A stretch of DNA of 64,000 bases from Hydractinia symbiolongicarpus. Taxonomy: Eukaryota; Cnidaria; Hydrozoa; Anthoathecata; Hydractiniidae. Each line of letters opens with the position of its first letter. Position 1 is the stretch's first letter. Under the pieces are notes generated by a model. It searched no databases. It was not told the DNA's origin and saw only the letters and a program-made list of their open reading frames with translations. The stretch covers positions 16,175,001 through 16,239,000 of the forward strand of contig NC_079875.1 in the NCBI RefSeq assembly GCF_029227915.1, in the 5' to 3' direction. Shown one piece after another: positions 46,090 through 58,117 of the stretch. Both the position numbers and the translations under genes were made by a program.

Positions 46090-49000
46090 ATGGGGAAATC
46101 GAAAAAACAGAAACAAAGGACTTCTAAAGCGAAAAAGGTAAGTTATTACGAGATCTTAATTATCTTGACTATTGAATGTAGAGATGGTGGTGCAGTGGGA
46201 ACCCATTAGACTTGCAAGCAGAGATTGCCCGCTGCTACGCACTTCTAATGTAATGTTGTCCACCTCTTTGCAGCCATTTACTGACCGTCATCTGACTTGT
46301 GTTGCAGGAAAAAAATAGAGCATCGTTATAGGACCTGTTAGGTTGGAATCCCTAACGACTTCGAGCTTTTCGTTCCTACTTGGAAACTGTACGTAAAATA
46401 ATGGAGAAAACTATGTTCAAAAAAAGAAAAAAATATTTTTTACATTTTTAATAATAATTTATTCACTTCTTGGATGGTAACCGTTTTCTATCCGAAGCAA
46501 AATTTCAGTACTAGTGTAATAGCTCTTTTAGACCTGCTGCTAATAAAAACATATCCAGGGGTTTGATATTTTCTTTGCGAATGGTTTTTGCCACGTGTAG
46601 CTACCGCTTAAGTGAAAAGACGATTTGATTAAACATCTATGGATAAAAATTAAAAAAGAACTAACAATGATAAACAAACAAAATATTAAAAAATAAATAT
46701 GAACTAGCAGGATCAAAGAGTGAAGAGAGCTGCAAGTTAAAACGTTAAATATTAGATATATTTTTTATTATATTTTTTTTCGCTACGCCACATTATCGTC
46801 AATTAAGTCGAAAAGCGGACACCGAACAACAAAAATCCAACTTTAAGGTTGAATAACATGTGTTAAAATTGCAACTTTTTGTCGTCGTATATCGCATTTA
46901 GCCGTCTTCAATAAACTCTACACAAGCAGCGAAGAATTGTATAATCTAGTACCGCCCTCATCGGGAAAGAATTGTAAAACTGAAATGCAACGTTATTTAA
47001 AGTGATTTAACAGGTGATGAAGACAGTAAAGAAGGCATAAGATTAAGATAGGAATATTCACGTTAGGAATATTATTTGTGCTTTTTATATAATGTTTTTT
47101 ACTTCACAAATTTTCTTTCCCGCACACAAAATTCCAACATTTAGAATCTGCAGAAAACTCCGCGGTATTTATTGGATCAAAAATAGTAAAGAACGGCTTC
47201 CAACTGCTTGCATACGCATCTCAAATTTGCTATGTACGGATTAATAAGAAAGAAGAACGCCTTCTATCTAAAACAAAACAAAACAATTATAGTTGTTTTA
47301 ATCTTTACTGTTTGCGTAAAGAAAGTAAAATTGCATCGTCACCTCGCAGCCAAAATCCTGGGATTAACTTCGTTTTTTTGTCTCTTGCCGATGCTGCATT
47401 CTGTTGTATAATACACTTCTGATTTAATAAAAAAAGACAAAAAGCCTTGGGAACGAGGTTGCAACTGTCTTTTAATAGTGGTAAATCAAATAAGAGTTCT
47501 AGAGAATTCTCGAGATAAACTAAAAGATTTGTACTAGCTATTGTCTTGTGTTTAGAGTTCAAGTACGGCCACGTCATCTTCTGATGACTTTGAGGTAGTT
47601 CCAAGTAGAGATGTCGTAACTCAGAGCGAGTATGAGGTTATACCGCAGCAAAAAATTCGTTCGCTGGACGAAAACGAGTTGGAAATACACGAAAACTATT
47701 TCTTATTCGGAAATACCCAACCAATTAAAACCGATTCAGATATAGAAGTGTTACAGCAACGTCCGGAACAGCATTTGTATTCGCAAATGTTGCAGAAAAA
47801 CACGTCAAACAATGAATTTCTTATCAAGTCAAATGAGAACTGTGAGGAAGAGATTAAACACTGGAAAGCAACGATGGAGAGTGATGACGAAGATGATTCG
47901 GATATAGAAGTGTTGTCCAAATCTGTCGCTACCACCGCAGCGGAGGACGAATCGTTAGAGATTGTATTTGCGAATGAAAATTACTTTCAACATAAGAGTA
48001 AAGGTAAGGTTTTAAAATTTGTTGACAATTTCGCCTTTTCCTTGAAATTTTTGAGACAGACCCATTTCAACACAACTATTAAACAGTGTGAAACTCTTCT
48101 TCCAATTGATTTTTACCATAGTGTTATGAGAAGCCCTGGGATCATAGGTGTATACAAAAGCCAAACTTTTGTTTATAATTTATTGTGGTAGTACCATCCT
48201 CGGCCCAAGGGTTTGTTGTCTAAGGGCCGCTTAGCCGCCCGCCTCCGAATGTCAAAAAGGCAAAAACGAGGTTGTGGTATTTCGGGTAAGCCTGTATACA
48301 TATATATTTAAGTAATTAGAATTTCGTAACTTTCCATAGGATTTGGGACATTTAAGTAGAATTTGGCAAAATTATAAAGCTCTGTATTCTTCAGTCTCGA
48401 AAACCTTACCTGACAAAGTATTAAAAAGTAGCAACAGGAAATGATGAATAAGGAAAAGAATAACCAAGGCGAACGATTTGAACCCTCCAACTTTTTGTTT
48501 ATTATCTCCTTCTCTTTTTTTCCCGTCTCGTGTAACGTCTAGTGAATGTTCAAATAATTTGGGTAATCGAGATTACATATTTGTATTAAAAAGTCAAATC
48601 ATTTTCTAGCTAAAAAAAACAAGACGATTGAAGATAACTTTGGCTTTGACATGTTGTTCAATGAGGAGTTTGAAGAAGAAAAAGAAAAAGAAAAGAGAAC
48701 AAAAGTAAAAGAGAGAGGAACAGAGAGAGGAACAGAGAGAGGAAAAAAGAAAGAAGGAAAAGAGAAAGGAAAAGAAAAGGAAAAAGGAAAAGAAGTAAAA
48801 GAAAAAAGCGATCTTGGAATCAAAAGCCTATTTGACAACCAAGAAGATGCTGAAGAAGATTTGGGCATTAAAACTCTTTTTGAGGTTAAAAATGAAGAAG
48901 AACAATACGATATCAAAGTTCTCTTTGAAGGATACGAAGAACATGAAGACGAGAAGGATTTCACGTCATTGTTTGACAAAAAAGAAAAGAAGAATCAGTT

Positions 49001-52000
49001 CTTTTTAATGAAAACATCAACCCTTGTCATCGTCTTTTGTCTGTGTGTAGCCACTGGTGTTTGCGTAGGAAGCGGTAAGCCTTTAATTTTTGTTCCATGT
49101 GGAAACATACGTCACATTAAAGTTAAAGATTTAAGAGAGGAAAGGAATTTCATCACATCAGTTATAGGATTTATGTTCACAGATTGTTTCTTTTATCCTT
49201 TGGGAAATTATAATGTGTGGTTCTGTTTTGTTAAACAAAATCTTCCACAAAACGTAAGTGATTGTTTTTATAATAATGACTATTCTCTTATAGGCTGTGC
49301 CTCAATGTTTGTCAGCAACGGAGGAGAGAAAGATAACGTCCCCTCGTCTTCGACACAAATCAGTAAAGACCTCCCTCCTGAAATCTTCCTGTTCTTGAGC
49401 AAGAAAATCAACAAGCTTAATATTACTAACATACGATCTTCTCAAACGATGAAAAATAGTGTACGGGATCTTCTTGCGTCGTATTACACATTGGAACAAG
49501 AACATGGAGCCTTAAAAACATCTTTGGAAGATTTAAAAGAACGATACCATCTTCAGAAACAAATGACAATGTACTGGAAAAAACAAGTGAAAAAGGCGGC
49601 TACTGATAAGGCTAGACCAATCAGGGTAATGATGAATGGCGCCATGGACATGTCAAAATACGCAGATGACGTTGATGTCATCATTCAAGACATTTTCAAT
49701 TTGTCACCTGTTGATAATGGCAGTGCCATTGCTGATTTGAAAGATCAGTTGCAACAGGAGAAGGAAAAGGTGATATACTGGCAGAAGAAGTATACATCCT
49801 TGAAATTATCAAACCTTCGAAAGTGTGCAAAAATCGGAAAATCAATGAAGAACTCGACCTTTTCATTTTCCTCTTGCCTTACCTTATTTTCAAACGTTCT
49901 TCCTGATTTTAACATAACATCAAACCTTCCATTATTCTCAAAACCTGTTGAAAAAATATCAGACCATGTAAATAACGTATGGAGCAAATTAAAAAGTCAA
50001 TGGAAGATAAAAGCTGGCAATTCTAAAGAACAAACTACACTGGAAAATGTTAATCGTTTTCGAAAGATCTTTAAAATTGGTAATATGATCAATTCAGTCA
50101 AAAAAGATGAACAGGTTATTGACGATAATCAATATTGTCCTGATGCATCATTTAAATCATTCCAAAGTAGATGGACAAATGAAATCAATCCTGAATTTCC
50201 AAAACCTGAGCCAGCAAAATTGAATGTTGTATGTGTGGAATGTTCTGTGATAGCTCGAAAAGGCCTCAAAACGCTTTACAAATGTGGACAGGAGGTTTAT
50301 GAAGAAGCAATTGACGAAGGCTTTGAATGGGAGAACGTGCGATTCCCTTGTGTACTTGGTGATTTTTATGTGGAACTAGTCAATGAAAAGTCAAGGACCA
50401 TTACCAAACTGGAAATGCCTGAATGCCGTCTAGACACAAACGATAATAAAATCTGTCCTGATGCAGCATTTAAATCATTTGAAAACAGATGGAGAAATGC
50501 GAAACGTGACCACGTTTGTTTAAAATGCTCTGTGATTAAACAAGAAAGTCTCAAGACTCTCTATAAATGCGGAGAGGATGTTTACGAAGAAATCATTGAA
50601 GAAGGTTATGAAAGAGGGTACACTCGATTTCCTTGCGAATTAGCAGACGTCTATGTGGAATTAGTCAATGGAAAATTAAAAACAATTACTAAACTTGACA
50701 TGCCTGCGCCTCATTTGAACCAACAAAATGCTGATGACTATCAAAAGAATGATGAAGTGAAAGATGCAGACGAAAGTGAGACGTGGTACAAAAGTAAACT
50801 TGCCGAATTAAGCTTTAAGTTTGATCTGTATAAATGGCAAACGGATAGAAAGATCAAAGACGTTATAATGGAAGTTGAAAACAAAATGTCTAGTGCTGTC
50901 AAGAGCAAAAATGAAGAAAATATGACCGCAGCAAAACCAAGTGAGGGACATGGTAAATCTAAAGATAATGAAAAATTGAATGAGTATGAAACCGCCATGA
51001 ACGAGTTAAAAGATAAGATGAAGGCAGAGAAAAAAAAATTCCAAGAATGGAAATTTAAAGAAAAGTTAAACACCAAATATAAGATTGAGGATTTGAAGAT
51101 GAAACTAAGGAAGCAAAAAGAAGAGTTTAAAATAAAGGTTTACAAAGCAAAACAGCTAGTAAAATCACACCTAAAAAATGAATATCAAAAATTAACTCAA
51201 GCAAAGGATAAATTCAGGGAAAAAAAGACCAAACTAACGTATAGAGTGGCGTATTACAAGACAAAGTATCAAATGTTGACAGAAAGGACGAAGGATTGGA
51301 AAGAGAAATACAATCAGCTAGTGTATATGTACAATGCTGTATTGCATAAAGTAAACGCAGCTGAAAATCAAAGAAGGCCAAAAACCGAAAAGAAAATGAA
51401 GAGGGAGAGAAAGAAGAAGAAGAAGTATGACGAGGAAAAATCATGGAGGATTCCTATGACGTCTTCTCGATCTGTATTTAACATGGCGCATTTTTATGAC
51501 CGGAAAGAAGATGCTCCTGGTAAACCTGTTCCACCGAAAAGATTAGGTATGCCACAAGAACCAACAATCACACGTCAACCATCATTAGATGTAGCAGAAC
51601 AATATCTTCAAGAATCCATCATTAAAACGCCCGAAAAACCAACACTTCCGAAGCGCTTGAGCGCCCAAAAGCAACGACAAAGTTCCGAGTCACCAGCAGT
51701 GTGGTACGGTACCTACTCTATGCAAGAGGGTAAATTTTTACAAAGAAATCACCCTAAACCATCAGGCCCACAAAGTATATATGTTTCAGAACAACCCCCA
51801 ACGCCCCAACAACGCACTAATGAGGATGAATTCTCTCTACCGTTACGCCCATCTGCGCCTCAGAGAGTTCAAGATGCACACCAGCACAATGCTTCTTTTC
51901 TTGAAGTTGAAGATGACGACGAGAAAGCAATTCCTTACTCATGGTACTTATACTGGGGTAAACAACGCGAAACATTTAACCAGTATGAAGAAGACGAGAG

Positions 52001-52133
52001 AATAAATTGGTATACAGCAAGATTCAACTCTCGAGCTCATCATTACAACCAATACAATGACGAAAAGGTGGAGGATTGGTATCGGGCCAGAATGAAATCG
52101 CGTGATTCGTATCGAAGAAGCACTGAACATTAG
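46090..52133 (+). CDS. Unrecognised single-pass membrane protein with charged N-terminus, coiled coils and tandem Cys domain
   Basis: Exons 46090-46137 (MGKSKKQKQRTSKAKK), 47556-48003 and 48610-52133 join in frame to 1,339 residues, or 1,266 if an in-frame 219-nt intron (49075-49293) is removed. Residues 1-300 are charged, with short acidic/LF motifs (SDIEVL twice, LGIKSLF, LGIKTLF, YDIKVLF, DFTSLF) and a Lys/Glu-rich block. One hydrophobic helix, STLVIVFCLCVATGVCVG, lies near residue 302. Beyond it are Lys/Glu coiled coils, two copies of a ~75-100-residue Cys domain (50137-50430, 50454-50705), and a tail with KPVPPKRL, KPTLPKRL and WYxxRxxSR repeats. No family comes to mind. CKAP4/p180-like ER scaffolds share the general layout only, so function is unknown. 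Exon 1 begins at the first ATG after an AT-rich leader. Confidence 0.85.
46180..46380 (+). repeat. tRNA-derived SINE, copy 3 (intron 1 of the large gene)
   Basis: The head AGAGATGGTGGTGCAGTGGG is followed by diverged body segments and GGAATCCCTAACGAC near the 3' end, matching the 22020-22258 copy. It is more decayed than that copy. Confidence 0.6.
47451..47471. repeat. Half-site of the CCCAGGGC hairpin family
   Basis: AAAGCCTTGGGAACGAGGTT matches one arm of the hairpin MITE family. I cannot find its partner arm nearby. It lies in intron 1 of the large gene. Confidence 0.4.
49075..49293 (+). other. In-frame intron or retained segment of the large gene
   Basis: Donor GTAAGC and acceptor TTCTCTTATAG bound 219 nt (73 codons) with no stop. 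Splicing joins GGA AGC G to GC TGT GCC and keeps the frame. If retained it adds a second hydrophobic stretch (ITSVIGFMFT, GNYNVWFCFV) just after the membrane helix. Confidence 0.6.
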
Positions 52134-53515
52134 AGACTGTGAAAGGGTTAAGAGGATTATGGGAGAATAATTTGTAGTAACTATAGTATATTGAATTAAT
52201 ATTCATGTTATATTTCTTATTTTTTTCCGTCTTGATCGCATCGTCACCCCTTTGTGTACGTTTTTGGGTTTATTTTTTTCTGATTTAAACGTGGTAAATT
52301 TTAAGTCTGTGTGGATATGAAAATGTATAGAATCATCGTATGTTCTTATACTTTTTAGGGGGAAAAGTTCGGATTAAAATACAAGGGGAAAAAATTCAGA
52401 AATAGCTTGAATGGTTACTTCTTCTAAATAAATTTAGGGGGCTAGAAAAAAAAATATTAGTACTAGTAGAAAAGTCTTGTACAGGTGATTGGTGTAAAAA
52501 AAATAACACGAAATATGTTAAGCATTTTATTAATTTCTCTTATTGTTTATATATATTTGTAATTGTTATTTATGTAGCCAGTACTTAATGTATATTATTC
52601 CGGATTTTCAGGAGATTTATTTATGCACTAAGGAAGTTATGTCTTTATGAAGTCAGTAGGTAATCACACCGCCTCTTTTTCTCACAAAAACCAAGTTTTA
52701 TGTTGGATAGTCCTTTTTCTAACAAGCCTTTAATCTAATTTATTTAATATAAACACTATGTTAATATTAAGAAACAAGTAAATATGTACGATAAAATGTT
52801 TGATAAAAATTAAAAAAGGATTTTATAGTAATTGTCGTTTTTAATGTTTCTTGTCTCTAATGGAGGCAATGTAAAGGGAACGCATTTCAGGTATCAACAA
52901 ATTCTAAAAGTTTAAATTTTTAATAAACAAAGACTTTCTCTCAATATGCGTTTTCTGCAACAAAAGACATCACGAATCAGCAACAGAGACACCTTGTTAA
53001 AAAAAGTTGAAAAAATAGAAAAAAAGAAAATTGTTTTGATTTTGTTCGAGCCATTCGAGTAATTCGAGCCATTCATTAAAACTTTATACTCACTTTGTAG
53101 CAGCGTTTAGGACATTGTATTTTACCTAAATAAAATCTCGTTAATATGTAATGCTGTGACTTTCAAAACAAATTGTTCTTTTCTTATTTCGTTTTTGAGT
53201 AAGTCATCACTCGCTAACATTGAACGTAGCTACTCATATAAAGTGCAGTGGCATTCTTCATTTTCTACTGCCTTAGTTTGGCCTAATTAAATGGTCCAAT
53301 GAAGTGCTAAAGAAGATTTGGAAACCAGAATTTGGTTTAAATCCCTCTAACAATCCTTTAAAGGGAGGAAATAAGTTTCGTATAGAGACAAATTTTATTT
53401 CAATCCACGCCAAATTGAAAAAAATTGATAAAAAAATTGATAAGCCACACTAAGCCAAACTAAAATTGATAAGCCACACCTATTTCAACATACCTCTAAA
53501 TAAATCTAAATTTTT

Positions 53516-54270
53516 CCTTAACCCTATTCAGTCCGGGGTTTTTCGAACATACTATGACCGGGGGGGGGGGGGGATTCCGCCCCCCCTCAATAACTTTTCA
53601 TAGGGTTGTTCAAATTGAATCAAACTTGGCACACTTATAGTACGTCATAAAAGGAACAAAATGGCGCCAAAAAAAATTTGCTTGCGTCAGCACATTTTCT
53701 GTGACGTCATCAAAAGCTTGAAAATTGTTAAAAATGCCACTATCTGCTTAAAATATAATTACTTTTGTTCTAGAGCGAATTTTTACATTCTGTTTGAAGT
53801 TTCAGAAAGCTAAATAAAAGTTATTTAACATATCTTCCGGTTTTTACATGGATCGGATGAAAAATTGCCAAAAATTGCCCGAAAATCCGTTTTTTTCCGA
53901 TTTTCGGGTAAAATCCGACAAAAGCGGGAAATCGGATTAGTCACGTGTTCAAATTATTCCAAATGATTCTTCTTGATGAAACAAAGTTGTGTTGCAAGTT
54001 TCAAGTTCTAAGGATAATCCTAACAGGAGTTATTATATTTTCCCCATTATAAGGATTTCATAGAGATTTTTAGGGGTAGTTTCGAGTAATGACCAATATC
54101 AAAGCCTCTGAAAGGTATGGGACCTAAAAAATTAGCATGCAGGTGTCTAATAGATAAATGTTGAAACTCAGTAAGTATCATAGCCATATAACAAAGCAAT
54201 CAGGAGTTATTAAAAAAAAACCGTCAGGGGGGGCGGAATCCGCCCCCCCCCGGACCGAATAGGGTTAAGG
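53516..54270. mobile_element. Non-autonomous TIR element (CCTTAACCCTATTC ends)
   Basis: The left end CCTTAACCCTATTCAGTCCG and the right end (reverse complement CCTTAACCCTATTCGGTCCG) are inverted, and each is followed by a poly-G run and GGATTCCGCCCCCCC-type palindromes. The 755-bp body has no ORF. Flanking T/A runs hide any target duplication. It is a MITE or deletion derivative of a larger DNA transposon. Confidence 0.8.
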
Positions 54271-54374
54271 TTTTAAAGAAAACCTGAGATATAATTTTAT
54301 AATTTTAATTCAAAACTTTCACTCGTGTTAATAAGAATCAGTTGAACAAAGTATAACTTGTCGTTAAATATTAT

Positions 54375-54500
54375 TGTGGAATCTCTCTATCTCCACTAAT
54401 CTCGAACTTCTCTCTATCTCGAACTTAAGTCTCGGTCCCTTTGTGGTCCGCGTAAGGTATTTTCCTTTCTTTATCTCGAACTTTATTTATCTCGAACAAA
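54375..54500 (+). repeat. CTCTATCTCGAACT word cluster
   Basis: Five near copies of (T)CTCTATCTCGAACT lie within about 125 bp; a lone diverged copy lies near 59100. Likely subterminal repeats of an unidentified DNA element. Confidence 0.45.
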
Positions 54501-55330
54501 TTTTTTAGTCCCCTGCGAATATAATTTGTACAATTTTGGGAAATTTCACGTGTAAGTAAAGCTTGCTCTTGTCATGTGATTATGAGGTGTATAAATAAAA
54601 TTCAAAAGTAATCCTTTTTTAATTTCAAAAGCCTCTGAAATTTTGTGTTGGCTACTATTTTTTTGTATAAACATGTTTTTAAATTAATAATCAAAACTTC
54701 AATTAACTTTAATTTAATTTTTTTTCTTTTTCACAGTATTTCATGCATAATGAGTCACTTAGCAGTTTGACTGAACTGAATTTTTCTAAACAATTTTAAG
54801 CTTTTTGTGGAGAATTAAATTCGTGAATCTTACCCAGAGAAAAAACAAGTGAAGAAAAACGAAAATATCTTGCCGTTTTTAAATACAGATTAATCTAATA
54901 ATAAATTAAGTTATATATTCGCAAATTTATCTTTTTAGTAATCCTCACGCAGACAAATTTTGCGAAATGTAATCAAGTGGTATATTTATGTTGACATAAC
55001 ATTAGTATAAAAATACAGATGTGGAAGACTTTAAATAAAATTGTTTTATGTCAAAATTCGACACACAGGAAACAAAATATTTTTATAAGTTTATTTTTTT
55101 TGCAGTCAGGCAATTCCTATGCTAAAACCCAGGTTTTAAGGGAACCGGGTTGAGCGTAGAGATTTTAAGATTTAAACCTCCTTCCTTGGGTAAAAACGCA
55201 TCCTCTGCGTAATTCTTTTCCATAATAACCATGGTTGACAAAATATATGGAGGGGGCGTGTTCCAGGGAGCGTTACGGGGTCCGTAGGCGGTAACGGCCC
55301 TCCGTCTACAACATTATACGCTGTAAGCTT

Positions 55331-56602
55331 TTAGTCCTCTTCCAAATGTAAAGATTCACCATTGTAATTCTCATTTTCGCACACAATCTTGCTTTCACTT
55401 GATCTGTTAACTTCTAACTCTGTATTTTCGTATTCAGAACCTTCCAAACATTCGTTCGCATCCTTGTGTTCATCTACTATGTAAATCTCTGTTTTGTTCG
55501 TTTGTCGCTTGTTATCATTAGCCTCGTCTATAGTGAAACATTCGTCCGTTGTTTTGTCTTCGGCGAAAGTTTTGGTAATTTCTTCACTTTCGCTGCTAAT
55601 ATGACACATACTGCTCGTTTCACATCCGCGAAAAAAGTTATTTTGGAAATTATCGATGTCTAAATTCTCCCTACCGGTTTTCTTATCAGCTGCGGTGTCT
55701 AATAGCAAAACGCCATCTGCGAAATCTATTAAACTCGTTAGGTCCATCATATTTTCACTCAGTGATAGGGAGAGTGAAGATGATCTTGATATACTTTCTG
55801 TTAATCCTTTTTTATCCTCTTCTGTATTGAAACTACTCGAAGCCGTTTGCTTGGTACCATTATCTTTCGTTGGAACATCTACACTCAGTTTCTTTTTATA
55901 TTTTTTTGAACTCAATATCTTGCGAAAAAATCCGATAATTAATCCTCCGGATTGAGTTGGGCTATCTCTGGAAATCTCATTTTTTGAACACTGAGTTTTA
56001 AAACTCTCTTGATTTTCCTCCAGACTTTCGATTTTATTATCGAGTTCAAAACATAACTCATGTGATTCAGTAATGGCTGGTGATTGGTTAGATTCGATAA
56101 ATACGTCATCTTCAGTCATTGTTTCGTCTTTTAGAATGTCATTACTAATTTTGTGGTTTTTACTGTTCCTTTCTCCAGCTTCGTTTGATGATACTTTATA
56201 TTCTTCTGCATGTTTAAAGTCGTTGTCGTCTATTTCGCAGCCGTTACTCCCACCAAATTTATCTTCCCTTGCTGTGTTACTTTCGGTCATTTCGCCCCGA
56301 GGCACATCTGTTATTTCTTGTTCCTCTAAGTTCTGCCTCTTGTGACTTTTAAAACTGAAAAGACACTGTAAAAATGTTTGTTTTTCATCTTTTGTTAACT
56401 CTTCACTCTCAATTTCTTCATTATTTATCAAATCCCGCTTCTTATCATAACTATTTGGCTTTAAAAAGTTTCTCAATTTCCAACCAAAAGATATTTTCTT
56501 GCCAAAGATTTTCATCTTGTTTTCTTGTAGTAAATTCGAAGTTTTATTTCTCCCGCTTCGTTTTCGTCTCGCTTCACTTGTTTTTAAATTCAACTGATCC
56601 AT
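55331..56602 (-). CDS. Unrecognised acidic, Ser/Asn-rich single-exon protein
   Basis: 423 residues from the first in-frame ATG (MDQLNLKTSEARRKRSGRNK) to SLHLEED. The frame stays open 16 codons further upstream to a CAG that could be a splice acceptor, so an upstream exon is possible. The composition is Glu/Asp/Ser/Asn-rich and mostly disordered-looking, with two basic hydrophobic islands: KIFGKKISFGWKLRNFLK and LIIGFFRKILSSKKYKKKL. These could be amphipathic membrane- or nucleic-acid-contacting helices. No domain is recognised. Length and a coding-like composition support a real gene more than chance, but nothing else does. Confidence 0.55.
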   Translation of the reverse strand: MDQLNLKTSEARRKRSGRNKTSNLLQENKMKIFGKKISFGWKLRNFLKPNSYDKKRDLINNEEIESEELTKDEKQTFLQCLFSFKSHKRQNLEEQEITDVPRGEMTESNTAREDKFGGSNGCEIDDNDFKHAEEYKVSSNEAGERNSKNHKISNDILKDETMTEDDVFIESNQSPAITESHELCFELDNKIESLEENQESFKTQCSKNEISRDSPTQSGGLIIGFFRKILSSKKYKKKLSVDVPTKDNGTKQTASSSFNTEEDKKGLTESISRSSSLSLSLSENMMDLTSLIDFADGVLLLDTAADKKTGRENLDIDNFQNNFFRGCETSSMCHISSESEEITKTFAEDKTTDECFTIDEANDNKRQTNKTEIYIVDEHKDANECLEGSEYENTELEVNRSSESKIVCENENYNGESLHLEED

Positions 56603-57268
56603 TTCAAAAGCCTGTTCTTCTTTATTGTTGTTTTGAAATGTAATTTGCACCTGCGCTTGATATAACGTAAAACGTATAAGAAGATTTATTTTATTAATTT
56701 ATTTACTTGTGTGAATTGCTACCAACGTGGCCTTTTGTAAACAAAGTGTTAACTATTTAAAATGCTTTGTTTTATATCACCACTTTATAAGTTTCACTTC
56801 TCATTTCTATGATGTCAAAAACAGCACTGATTCTTTCATGAAAACAGAAAATGAAACAAAACGTAATATGTTGGGAATAAATTCCCCTTTTTTTTAAAGT
56901 TGAAATCACTCTTCTAAAACTGCTGTTACAAACTATCGTTTTCTAAAATTACGCTCTCTTATAACAAAAATTTCCAAAATAGATCTATTATTCGTGCGTA
57001 ATGAGTCATATTGCAATTGATAACTGAATTGCCATCATGCTATTCGGTATTTTATTTATCTACTTGATTGTTGTAGTGATGGGTCGTTATTTTTTAATAT
57101 AGTGTCATCCATTGAGGTTTCGCTAATGCACAGAAAGTGGTCGCGGTATTGTGAAACACATGATCTGAAATGAACACATTACGTTATTGTTTCATGTCAA
57201 GGACACATGACTATGTCAAATAAAATTTCATATCAAAAGCAACACCGATTTTATTAAAGCCCTAGAAT

Positions 57269-57364
57269 CATCCCCGTCCCCAGGGTCTTGTGTCCCCTGA
57301 GCCGTTATTACGGAGTGGCCTATCAACTTCATCGACAAGGCAAATTGCCCTGAGAACGAGGTTG
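57269..57364. repeat. Hairpin MITE, CCCAGGGC family (imperfect)
   Basis: Inverted arms CATCCCCGTCCCCAGGGTCT and TTGCCCTGAGAACGAGGTTG flank about 50 bp. Confidence 0.55.
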
Positions 57365-57851
57365 CCCTAGAAGGACTTAAAATAATACATTTTTTACAAA
57401 TACCCTCTAATTTGCGGGAAAATCATTTTTGTGCATTAATGTTTCGTGTGTCTGCAGTACGACCTTTTGTCTCGCGTACAGACAGGCAGGCAACGGTTGT
57501 TATTATAAAGAAAATTTTATATAAAAAAAAGAATGAGTCTATACATGACTGTCAAAAAGATTAAAATGGTAGAACGACAATGCTGAAATTTTGCTTAATT
57601 TTATGTCTGTTCTGACTAAAAAACACATCAAAACTTGTGGAAATAACTTTAATGTTAAAGAAACTTTTCGGCTTGCAAAAGATTGTAATGTATTGTATAT
57701 GACAAGCTCAAAGGACAAAATAAAACATCAACTATAATAAAAACGATTTCCAGGATTAGCATAACATTAAACCTCAAAGACAAAATTTAAATTTTCAGTT
57801 TTTTATAAAGAAAAAAAAGTTTAGCGCGGCAGGCATATTACGGTGTTCTTT

Positions 57852-57933
57852 CATCCCATGTGCATCTACTGTCGACAGGTTAGACTGCAATTCTATCCCA
57901 TGTGCGTCTAGTGTAGACAGGTTAGACTGTATA
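57852..57933. repeat. 42-bp tandem duplication
   Basis: ATCCCATGTGCATCTACTGT..CGACAGGTTAGACTG is repeated as ATCCCATGTGCGTCTAGTGT..AGACAGGTTAGACTG. Confidence 0.75.
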
Positions 57934-58056
57934 ATTACAGTAAGACGCAGATGAGTAATCTCAAAGAAAAAAGAAGTACCGCTACCTGTGAGAACGATGT
58001 GATAAGAAACCATCCTGAGCTGACCATTCAAATAAATAAGGAACAGATCTATAGCC

Positions 58057-58117
58057 AACCTTGTTCCCAGGGCATTTTATAACGGCTTAAAGCACAAAAA
58101 AGCCCTGGGGACAAGGA
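58057..58117. repeat. Hairpin MITE, CCCAGGGC family
   Basis: Arms AACCTTGTTCCCAGGGC (58057-58073) and GCCCTGGGGACAAGG (58102-58117) are inverted with a 28-bp loop. Confidence 0.65.

Larger units (their letters stand above)
52134..55330. other. Spacer between the large gene and the 55-kb ORF
   Basis: This holds the large gene's 3' UTR, the 755-bp inverted-repeat element (53516-54270), and a block at 54375-54500 with five TCTATCTCGAACT-like words, probably the remnant of another element. No gene is seen. Confidence 0.5.

Noticed and set aside
48599-48979. 126-codon minus-strand ORF rich in Ser/Phe
   Set aside because: Antisense shadow of the Lys/Glu-rich block of the large membrane-protein gene.
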